Assembly (NCBI RefSeq): GCF_028389875.1
Contig: NW_026907680.1
Coordinates: 1,922,001 to 1,986,000, forward strand
Source of the DNA: Rhea pennata
Taxonomy: Eukaryota > Chordata > Aves > Rheiformes > Rheidae
Length of the DNA stretch: 64,000 nucleotides
Reading direction: 5' to 3'
Within the stretch, counting starts at the first letter, position 1. Every line of letters starts with the position of its first letter. Position numbers and translations under genes: made by a program. This document shows positions 28,797 to 37,837 of the stretch, piece after piece. The notes under the pieces were generated by a model that had not been told where the DNA came from, made no database searches, and saw nothing but the letters and a program-made list of their open reading frames with translations.

Positions 28797-29417
28797 GGGG
28801 AAGAAGAGCCATGGGCAGAGACAGGGACAAGCAGGAGAAAGAGCAGCAGCAGTGGCAGTGTCAGCAGCAGACCCGGTGGCAACAGAAGACAGAGCAGCAG
28901 TGGCAGGGGCAGTGGCAGCATCAGTGGCAGCCACAGTGCCGGCAGCAGCCCCACTGGCAGTGGCAGTGGGAGCCCCAGTGGCAGACACAGCGGCAGCCCC
29001 ACCGGGAGCCCCAGTGGCACTGGGAAACCCACTGTCAGACAGAGCGACAGCCCCAGTGTCAGCAGCAGCCTCACTGGCAGTGGCAGTGGAAGCTCCAGCT
29101 GCAGGCACAGCGGCAGCTCCAGTGCCAGTGTCAGACAGAGCGGCAGCGGCAGTGGAAGCTCCAGTGGCGGGGACAGCAGCAGATCCACTGGCGGTGGCAG
29201 CAGCAGTGGAAGCCCCGGTGGCGGGCACAGCGGCAGCCCCAGGGGCAGGCGCAGTCGAAGACCACATGTCAGACAGAGGGGAAGCGGCAGTGGGAGCCCC
29301 GGGGGCAGCGGCGGTGGCCACAGCAGCAGCCACAACGGCGGCAGCGGCGGCAGCAGCAGCAGCAGCTCTGCTTGTGAGCCGCGCGAGCACCCAGGAAGTT
29401 CTTGTGTGCTGAATTAA
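28797..29417 (+). CDS. Ser/Gly/Arg-rich terminal exon, spacer copy (206 codons plus stop)
   Basis: Follows a pyrimidine-rich acceptor (CTCCAG at 28791-28796). In the frame that starts GEEEPWAETGTSRRK it is open to CEPREHPGSSCVLN and TAA at 29415-29417. The body consists of degenerate repeats of GSGSPS/T-G/V-R-SGSPS type, written almost wholly with AGC/AGT serine codons. The homologous exon at 49262-50203 is 313 residues, so the repeat has changed length by whole codons. Low complexity keeps other frames open too, but only this frame carries the same start and end as the other copy. Confidence 0.65.
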   Translation, partial: GEEEPWAETGTSRRKSSSSGSVSSRPGGNRRQSSSGRGSGSISGSHSAGSSPTGSGSGSPSGRHSGSPTGSPSGTGKPTVRQSDSPSVSSSLTGSGSGSSSCRHSGSSSASVRQSGSGSGSSSGGDSSRSTGGGSSSGSPGGGHSGSPRGRRSRRPHVRQRGSGSGSPGGSGGGHSSSHNGGSGGSSSSSSACEPREHPGSSCVLN

Positions 29418-29439
29418 ACCAGCTGCCCCAGGCCGGGTG

Positions 29440-29740
29440 GCTCTTGGCGGGGTGTGCGGCGCGCTCGCCCGCCTGCAGCGCGGCAGCTCTGGGGAGGCCT
29501 GAGGAGCGGAGCGGAGCAGCCGGGGCTCGGGGCCAGGAAGGCTCCTCCTCACAGCGGCTGCTCCCGCGAGGCGCCAGGGAGGGGGCGGGGCTCGGCGGCC
29601 GCGCTGCCTGCTGGGATTGCAGTTCCCGGCGCGGGGCGGCAGCGGCATCGCTGGGCCTGGGGGAGGGAAGGGGGCGCGGCGAGGGGCCCAGGCGTCCGAG
29701 CCGGCGCTCAGGTAATGGGGGTGGGGGGAGGGTGCTCGGA
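29440..29740 (+). promoter_or_regulatory. CpG island, putative promoter of CARD copy B
   Basis: Dense CpG (GGGGCGGGGCTCGGCGGCCG and neighbours) with an inverted ZNF143/Staf-like site (CTGGGATTGCAGTTCCC at about 29611-29627). The homologous 3' flank at 50.2-50.3 kb has TG/CA at several CG positions, so the island has been kept here and lost there. Confidence 0.5.
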
Positions 29741-29995
29741 CGCCTGGGCCCCTGACGTGGGAAGGGATGGGGACTTCCTGGGCACGTGGAAGGAGGGGCC
29801 CAGACGCCTGGGCCCCTGGGGTAGGGGGAGGCAATGGGGTGTCCGGATGCCTGGGCCCTGGAGTCAGGGCGGGGCAGAGGGATGCCCGTACGCCTGGGCC
29901 GCTCGCGTAGTGGGCAGAAGAGAGGTGCCCGGACACCTGGGCCCCTCAGGTAGAGGCGGGCAGGAGAGTGCCCAGATGCCTGGACCCCTGGGGTG
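29680..29995. repeat. Degenerate GC-rich minisatellite (copy B)
   Basis: About six imperfect units around CGCCTGGGCCCC, at 29.74, 29.80, 29.85, 29.89, 29.94 and 29.98 kb. Confidence 0.75.
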
Positions 29996-30930
29996 GGGGG
30001 GGGCAGGGGGGATGTTGCCCCAGTGGTCCCCATTGCGCTGCATATGTGTGTGCGTGGGGCTGCCGTGTGTGTGTCTTTGCCTGTGAAAGGCCCAGCTGTG
30101 TCGTTGGCATGTGCGTGTCGGCGTGTTTGTGGGGCAGCCATGTTGACGTGTGCATGGTTGCTGCAGAACAAACCAAGGGTGATGAGCTCAATTGAACGTA
30201 TTTGCCATGACACTGTCTGAAATTAGCTTAAAACTCCAATGCAGTGAGTTCCCAGCAAGACATACAGGTTGAACCAGGTGATGGGATGTCTCCTCCCTGT
30301 CAGAGGTGCTCATCGTACATCATCCATAGCTCCAGCATTTCCCATGGCCAGTTCACACTGCGCAGCTGTGGTGGTCTCTGATAGGGCTGTAATTAGCTGT
30401 GCTGTCACTTGATGGCACTGGCTCAGTGGAGATGGGAGCAGCCATGAGAAAGGGTCACCAGCAAGGCTGGGAGGTGGCCTGGGAGTCCTGGTCCCCTAAG
30501 GGAAGGAGCCTCCTTTGGAAAGGTGTCTGCTCTGTCCTTCCCTTCTGCAGCGCCCCATTGACCATGCAAGATTGGAGCTCCCTCCCATTGCTTCCCCTCT
30601 CATTTCTTTTCTGTTTTGCTGTCCCACAGGCTTTAGGGGCAGAGAACAAATCCCCAAAGAATCTGTTCAAATGTTGCAGTGACAGGTGAGACTTTTGGGG
30701 GAAAATGCCTCAAAACCAGGGGCAGGGGCTCAAACACCCACTCTAAAACACAGCATTGGCCCCGGCACAGCCCCAGTTTGAATTAGACCTTCACACGAGC
30801 CTCTGCTTTCGGCTAGATGCTGCCATCACCCACTACCAACAGAGAGGACTGGGTGCTCCGTGGTGCCGTTCATTTCCTCCTTGGGTCGTGCTAGCTCAGG
30901 CAAACCCCGCTGTGAAGTGGCTGCTGCTCC

Positions 30931-31257
30931 ATGACCTGTGAAGCAGCTGAAAGAGCACCAGTGTGTCCACAGATGACTAACCCTTTGCTTCTGGCCTCCC
31001 CAGGGAAACACTTTGTTGATAGGCACCGAGTGGAGCTGACTGAACGCGTTGTAGAAGTGAAAGGTGTCCTGGACCTCCTGCTCGGGGACATTCTGGACTT
31101 TGAGCAATACCAAAGAATTCTGGCGGAGAAAACATCCCACACCATGATGCGTGAGCTGTTCAGGCTGATGCCGAGCTGGACTTCCTGGTGCAAGGATCGC
31201 CTGTACGAGGCCCTGAAGAAAAAGCCCCCACCCCTCGTTGAAGCCCTTGAGAAGTAA
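30931..31257 (+). CDS. CARD domain protein, terminal exon (copy B)
   Basis: Exon 31004-31257 (254 bases) after the acceptor CCTCCCCAG encodes a CARD of about 83 residues ending in VEALEK and a stop. Motifs: KHFVDRHRVELTERV, VLDLLLGDIL, EQYQRILAEKT, MMRELFRL and WCKDRLYEALKKKPP. This copy keeps Asp and Arg at two positions where copy A has Asn and Cys, so it looks closer to the canonical CARD. As in copy A, an upstream in-frame ATG (30931, in TCCATGACC context) allows a 108-residue CARD-only reading. The upstream exon or exons of a spliced form are not found. Nearest known relatives by eye are ASC, NLRP1 and CARD8; I cannot rank them. Confidence 0.82.
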   Translation: MTCEAAERAPVCPQMTNPLLLASPGKHFVDRHRVELTERVVEVKGVLDLLLGDILDFEQYQRILAEKTSHTMMRELFRLMPSWTSWCKDRLYEALKKKPPPLVEALEK

Positions 31258-31359
31258 TTTGCAGAGGCACTGACTGCTCTGTGATACAGAGGAGTTCTTC
31301 CATGGAGAAGCAAAGTTCCTCTAGGCAGCTCACAAGTGACTTCACAAATGGCAGCATCA

Positions 31360-32105
31360 CCAAATCACTGAATCAACGCATTGCTGAAGTTGGAAAGCAC
31401 CTCTGGAAGAGAACATCTGCCTCCACCCTCTTTTCTTTTATACCTGGAGGTATACCTGGAGCATGCTGACTGAGACCGTGTCCAGTTGGGTTTTGAGCAG
31501 CAACAAGGATGGAGACTCACAGTCCTGCTGAGCAACTTGGTCCAGTCTTCCATCGCTCTTGCAGTAGAAAATCTTTTCTTACATTTCAATGGAATTTCTT
31601 GTATTTCTACATGTGCCTGTTGCCTCCCATCCTGCCACTGGCTGTCACAGAAGAATCTGTCTCTGTCTTCTTTATGCCATGTCCCCATCAGGTACTTCTG
31701 TACATTCAAATTGCCCTGAGCCTTCTCCCCTTACACACTGAACAGGCCCAGCTATCTCTGTCTCTCCTCATACAGGAGATGCTCCAGGCCCTTAGTCTTC
31801 TTTGTGGTTGGACTCACTCCAGTAGGTCCATGTTTCTCTTGTGCTTGTGGACCAAGCTCTCCAGGTGCGGCCTCACCAGTGCTGAGCAGAGGGGAAGGAT
31901 CACCTGCCTCCACCTGCTGGCAATGCTCTTCCTGATGCAGCCCAGGATACCATGGCTGCTCTTTGCCACCAGAGCACATTGCTGGTTCATGGTCAGCTTG
32001 GTGCCCACCACAACCCCCAGGTCCTTCTCTGAAAAGCTCCTTTCCAGCACAGCCAGGTATCAGCACCCCTCCCTGGTTACACACCAAGTCCCTGCTTCAT
32101 CAGGA
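31360..32105 (-). mobile_element. CR1 LINE fragment (old), inverted twin
   Basis: Minus-strand copy of the CR1 at 21.25-21.99 kb, with the same internal deletions. Confidence 0.85.
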
Positions 32106-32199
32106 CATTGTTGAAGAAGCAATGGGAGACAGCGTGGAGCCCTCCTGGAGGCAGCTGCACAACACCTGCTGCTCTCCTCTCCTGCACTGAGCTTGCCAA

Positions 32200-35100
32200 C
32201 ACCCCTGCTGCCTCCCCAGGCTGGTTGCTCCCTCCCAGGCACTAACAGCAGCTTTGTGGCCACTGGTGGCCTCTCAGGTCTTGAGGCACAAGTGAGCTCA
32301 CTAGCAGAAGCAGCAGCAAGGTTCCTCCTCCTGGCTTCCAGGTGGGTGTGGCTGGAATCACCTCCCTGTCAGCACTGACACCATTTTCCTACCGCGACGC
32401 TCCCGGGTGCAAGGCACAAGTGCCCTCACACTCAGCATCAAAGCCTTGTGCCTGCCAGTGGCCATGCTGGGCTGCACTACAGGGTTTTCCACTGCAGGAG
32501 GACTGAAGTAGGGGACACAGAACAGATCCAGGAGCAATGTGCTCAGTGCTAAGAGAACGCTGAAAATGCTACATGTCTGTAGCAGGAAGAGAATGGAAGG
32601 GAGCAGAGGGACTGCTTTGGCTAAAAGGCAGCACCTGACTTGAGCAAGACCACACGTGTGCTTCCATACAAAATACTTAGGCAGCTCCATCAAGCTGCAG
32701 AAGAAAGGTTAGCCAGTTGGTTACTCGCACGAGAAGGGACATGGACTTTACGGTGCCAGACATGCTCCGTATCCCTGCAGGCTTGTTAGAGGGAAGTGCC
32801 ATGTGCCTGGCAGTTTTTGAAACCCCTTGGAGTTTAGGTTCAGCCTGCGGCAAGGATTTCTCACAGCCAGACCACTTAGTGGGAAACCATTACCGTGCTG
32901 TGTAAAGCAAATATTTTTCACCAGCATTGCATTGTATTTTGTGCCGGTCACATCCTTTCTGCTCAGAATATCACAATGCCTCTGTATTGCCCTGGAAAGT
33001 GGCATTTGCTGCAGATCCTTCAGTAGATGCATGGAGGCCAACACATGTACTTCCAACTTCACCTGCACCTGGGAGAGGGGGAAAAAAAAACCCAGTGTTA
33101 GTTTTTCAGCACACGTAGCCCAAAGCGTTTGTGGAAATAAATAGTACATGGGACTGGAGAGTGCAAAAATGTAGAGAGATATAAAGCCCTCAGAGGAAAT
33201 CAAAATGAAAGGGGCCCACACAGAGGAAGACATTTGATTTTTTGTGTTTGATTATCACTCAACGGGCTCTTGAAAGAGAGTGAAGGAAATTCCACTGGAT
33301 ATCCCCATCAAAGGGATGGGGCCGAACTCTTTTCACTAGTGCCACGCAACAGGACAAGAGGCAACGGGCACAAACTGAACCAGCGGAAGCTCCGCCTCAA
33401 TATGAGGAGGAATTTCTTTCCTGTAAGAGTGACCGAGCACTGGGAGAGGTTTCCCAGAGACATTGTGGAGTCTCCTCCTCTGGAGAGATTCAAACCCTGC
33501 CCGGATGCAACCCTGTCTAACATGGTCGAGGTGACCCTGCTTGAGCAGGGAGGTAGGACTAGATGATCCCCTGAGGTCCCTTCTAACCTTACCCATTCTG
33601 TGATTCTGTGATATGCCCCACACGTTTTCAGAAAACCCACCGACCATATCTACTTACACCATTGGCCAACCTGGACTCCTGCAGGTTGGACTCCTGTCTC
33701 CAAGCGTCCCATCTTCCTTCACAGCTCAGAAAGGCAGTTTTATGGAGGACAAATCTTTTAGCCGCTTTCTGCTGAGCCTTCTCGATGGAGATGTATATGC
33801 ATACACAAACACACACACGGGTACCACTTGCCCTGTCGAAACTTCCTTTTTTCCAGGGAAGCTCCTCTACAGGACTATGTAAACCAACCAAGAAGACCCT
33901 CAGTGTCTTCCTGCATCGAGCACAATCAGATAAAGTCTCAGAAGCCAATAAATGACATTGCTGCCAGTCAGCACGGATGACATTCAAAAATGCTAGTGTT
34001 AGGCAATAGGTTTGTGGACACGCCAGCAAATGTTGAAAGCTGTAGAGAAACAAATCACAGTGCTGGGTGAGGAAAAGATCCTGGAGCAAAAAGGACCTCT
34101 CTGATGATCTCCGTGCTTTGAAATAGGTCCTGTCACAAAGCAGGGACTGCAGAGGAACCAGTTTGCCCTCCTCCTCCGCCCATACCTTTCCTTTGTCAGA
34201 GCCTGGGAAGCACACTGCATACACGAGTGCAAGGCCCACATCTCCAGTGGATCTGAGGAGCTTTCCTTCTCTGACAATACCTATGCAGACTCTTCCTGGG
34301 CCCTTCTGCGAATGGAGCCCTTAGGAGCCACAGTCATCTCAGTGTGGCCAGGGACACTGGTGGGGAGTTCTTGTTTTCTTCTTGAAATTGTATGAGTAAA
34401 GAGAAAAGCAAGAACTCAGCCCATCCAGGAGAGCTCCTGCTGAAGGTGGCAGCCCAGCATGCCAAGAGGCCCACTTGTGTTCTGAGGCCGTACTTGAAGA
34501 CCAGGCTGAGAAAATTGTGGGCTTTACCTGAGGACTTTGGCTCCCCAGTATGGCTTAAGGCCTTTGTGATGAGTTCCCGCGCCCTTTTCCGATCCAAATC
34601 ATGCTCCCATACGGGCAGCTGACTCTCTGCTGTGACAAACGTGGTCTGGAGGAAAACGCCAGCCCAAGATGTCTTTCTGCCTTGCTTGCTTCTGGTAGGG
34701 ATCAATCTTTTCAAACAAACCAAAACCAGAACCTCTCATTCCTCTCCATGTTATAGGCTCCCCAAATAAGAGCTACAGAAGGACCAAAGCACAGGGAATG
34801 GCTGGGCAATAAAGTGCCAGAGGGTATTTGCTGCAGGAGGAGTAAGGCCTCTTGGGGAGTAAATGACCACATCTGAACTTTGCATGCACCGGGGCAGGCT
34901 GTGAGCTAACAGCTCTTGGTCAGGAAGGAGAGGCAAGAGAGAGGTCGCTGAAAGCCGCATCTCCTTGCCCTGCAGAGGTGAGAAGAAGCCCAGCAGAAGT
35001 GCTTTGAAGAGGAAGAGAGAAGGCAAGCAAGGAGCCGCATCTGGCCCTGCCACACATTGACGGTGTGCTTTCAGCCCAAGGTGGGGGTGCGCTTCTGGAA

Positions 35101-36345
35101 GGACCAAGCAGGCAAAGGCTTTGTGTCTCCTGCCTCTGGCTGAGGAAGCTCCCAGGCCCCAGGCTGCTGGAAGAAGACCCTGTTGGGGCAATCAGTGCAT
35201 TTTTGGCTGTTCTGCACCTACTTGCTGCTGTTCCAGCCTGTGCTAGAAAGACTGTGCTGAAGCACCAGCAGCTCTCGCAACACTGGCCTCAAGCACTTAG
35301 TGAGCTGCAGTTTGCAAGCAGAACCTCCGTGTACTTGCTGCTGCTCCAGCCTTTGCAAGAGAGGCCTAGGCTGGAGTAACATCTCGTTGGAATCGGACTC
35401 TCTCCTAAGCCAGAGGTCTGTCTGCAGAGAAGGCAGTGCCTGGCCTGGCCCTGGGGCCTGTGGGGCAGAGGCTCTGCGGGCTGGCAGAGGCCATGTGGGG
35501 TTTTCTGGGAGGAAAACATCTGCACTGGAGGAGAAGAGAGCTAAATTCCCTAATTCTCCCTCCCACCGCACTTCTGTTCTGCCTTCCTCCCCTTCTCGCA
35601 CCATGGCTCCACCGCCTGCTGCTTTTCCTGCCAGCACCAAATGCCCTCTCCCATGTCTATTGCCTGCCTTAGCCAACACACACCAGCCCACTTCTGGGGC
35701 ACTTGGCTGTGCCCCAGAGAGCCCTCCCGGCAGCAGGGCACTGCCTTGGGGCACCCACCTCTTGGCAGGTGCCAAGGAGCAGCTGCCACAAAGGCTCCTG
35801 GGGCCAGCAGAGCTGCTGATGCTGCTGCTGCTGTGCGTGGGCAGAGCAGGGGCAAAAGCACTTTCTGAGCTTCCCCACAGACCTGCTGACCCCTCAGCAG
35901 CCTCCCCAGTCTCCAGCTCTTCTCCAGCCTTGGCACCTCCTTTTCCCTTCCCCCAAAACAACAGCGTGGAACAGAAAGCCAACACTCAGGAAACCTCCTT
36001 CCCTGTGGAGTGGTCCCTGCCTTGACTTTCCTCCGGGCAAGCTCCTGGGGCTGAGCAGCAGCTCTGAGCAGCCTTGCCCCACACAGCCTCTGATCTGGGA
36101 CAGCAAGATCCTGCCCTTCTGTGGGCTGCTACTTCCCACCATGGCTTCTCCACGCAGCGCTGCAGGCAGTTGCCCAGGCATACTGAGTGCTGACCAAGGC
36201 AGGTGGCAGAGGCATGGCCCTGGGCACCCTGACCTCCCAGGACACTGCTCTCAGGCACAGCCCTGGGCACACCTGGCTGCACGCACGCAATGCTCGCACA
36301 GCCCTGCCGCCCTCCCCGGTAGAAGGGAGCCGTGCTGCCCTGTCC
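32200..36345 (-). repeat. Unidentified module, copy 2 of 3 (inverted)
   Basis: Minus-strand match to 14.7-21.2 kb and 51.8-55.2 kb. It shares a CR1 insertion with copy 3 that copy 1 lacks. It lacks the 1.9 kb present only in copy 1. Confidence 0.6.
33290..33612 (+). mobile_element. CR1 LINE fragment in module copy 2
   Basis: CR1 3' region (GAACCAGCGGAAGCTCCGCC, ATATGAGGAGGAATTTCTTTCC, tail GACTAGATGATCCCCTGAGG). The same insertion is at 53.82-54.13 kb; the empty site is seen near 19.13 kb (GCATATCCAGTGGAATTTCC). Confidence 0.9.
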
Positions 36346-36499
36346 CTCGGACACTGTGGCAGCAAGTCCCTGCCCTAAAGCACCAGCTGCTTTACCGAGA
36401 GAGCTCTCCGGAAAGATGGCCTCAACCATCACCTGCGCGAGGTCTCCAGGACCCTGCGAGCAGCTCAGCAGCACTGCCCTGCAGCCAGAGACTTCCCAC

Positions 36500-37770
36500 T
36501 GGAAGGGCTCTGCCCATTTCTGCCAGAAGGAGCTCTCAGCTGCTGCCTCCCTCCTGAGCGTCCGGAGCTTCCCTCCGTTTTGTCTCAGCTCAGCTCAGCA
36601 CGGGCAGGCAGTGCCCTCAGCACTGCGGCTCCTGGCAGAGGAGCTGCTCCTGCACCCAGCAGGGAAGTCATTTCCCCAGGCTTCTAGCAGTGAGTGAGCT
36701 GAGTCAGCCTGGGCTCCTCATTTCTTTGGGGAGAAGCCCTCTAGGTGGTGGGGCAGACACCTCCATCCCATGCACGCCACCAACCCCCAGGACGGTTGTG
36801 GGATTCATCCTGCTTAAGCTGCCGTGTGCCCAAAAGAGGTGCACAGAAGTGTGCGAGCTCCTTGTCCCCCCTCCCATTTCCAGTCCAAGGTGGTGGAAGG
36901 TGGGAGTCAGCTGCTGCCGTGGAAACACTGGGTGACACGGGAGGTGCCAGAGGTGATCCAGGGCATGCGCAAGTGCCTGCGAGCTCTCCCTGGGCAATGT
37001 GGAGAGACACAGACCCGTGTGTGGCATCATCTGGGGGCTCTGGGGGACATTCCCAGAGGCAGGATGCACCAGCTGCCCACGCCTGGCAGGAAGAAACTTC
37101 TCCTTCGGCACTGAGCCAGGGCTTTGCTGCCTGCCAAGGCCTTGCTGGAGGTTTCCCTGCCATCGGTCCGTTCTCAGCACTTCCTTGCACTGGGGGCAGC
37201 AGGAGCCGCAGCCTGTGCTGTGTCGCCATGGGTGGAGGCTGGTGCAGTGCCCCACTGCCCCCCTCCCCTCGCAGCCAGGTTTCCCGCATGGGGCCATGGC
37301 CGGGCTGAGTGCAGCCACAGCACCCAGCCCAGCCGGTCCCCCGGTGGGGTTATCCCTGCCCCAGGACCTCCCCAGTGCGGGGGTCACGGCAGCCCCACAA
37401 GTGCCCCGTGCAGCCCCTCCCCACTGCAGGGCCAGCACTGGCCGGGGGCCCCGGGGGTCCCGGTCCCCTCTGTGACATGGGCTGGCGTCACAGGGGACAT
37501 CCCTGCTGGGTCACAGCCACCACTGCCCTCTCCCGCCCGCCCACACACCCTCCCCACTCGTCCCGCACAGCCCGCCGCAGCACAGGCGCTGGGGCTGCTC
37601 TGGGCACCACTGTGCTGCCAGGAGCCGACGAGCCCCAGCGGGAGCTGGCGACGGGAGCCCGGGGCAGCGCGGGGCTGCGCTGAAGGGCGCAGCAGGAGCA
37701 GCCGAGCGGCCAGGAAGCCTTTGCAGGGACCCTCCCGCTGCGCGGCCAAGCCAGAGCGCCCGGCACAGAC
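36500..37770 (+). promoter_or_regulatory. GC-rich 5' region of the CCDC81-like gene
   Basis: About 1.3 kb of GC-rich sequence with rising CpG content towards the first coding exon (GCGCGGGGCTGCGCTGAAGGGC near 37.67 kb). I see no TATA box or coding exon. It probably holds the transcription start, but that is inferred from position only. Confidence 0.4.
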
Positions 37771-37837
37771 ATGGAGCTCCGGGACGCTGGCCGCGCCACG
37801 CAGCGTGAGCAGCGGGTGCCCGTCATCCCCTCGCGGG
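37771..37837 (+). CDS. CCDC81-like exon E1 (start)
   Basis: ATG followed by ELRDAGRATQREQRVPVIPSR; donor GGTAAGG, exit phase 1. CpG-rich context, consistent with a first coding exon at a promoter. Confidence 0.6.

Larger units (their letters stand above)
25774..29417 (+). pseudogene. Broken CCDC81-like copy in the palindrome spacer
   Basis: Plus-strand exons: E8 25774-25897 (124 bases, open), E5 26690-26775 (86, open), E8 28155-28277 and terminal Ser/Gly exon 28797-29417. The second E8 is 123 bases, against 127 in its closest relative (45993-46119); the net loss includes one base that shifts the frame, giving a stop at 28249-28251. Exon K and the exons before it are missing, because the sequence jumps from the equivalent of 46.6 kb to the equivalent of 49.2 kb near 28.73 kb. 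A probable solo LTR sits in the intron after the E5 exon. The 5' half with the HU domains is absent. A non-functional remnant is most likely, although the terminal exon is fully open. Confidence 0.75.

Noticed and set aside
28658..29936. Long minus-strand Ala/Thr- or Leu/Pro-rich frames opposite the Ser/Gly exon
   Set aside because: They are shadows of the AGYGGC-type repeat. Only the plus frame shares both ends with the other copy and fits the splice phases.
30399..30689. 96-codon frame upstream of CARD copy B as the missing N-terminal exon
   Set aside because: Its frame does not join the CARD exon without a stop; conservation in copy A is explained by recent duplication.
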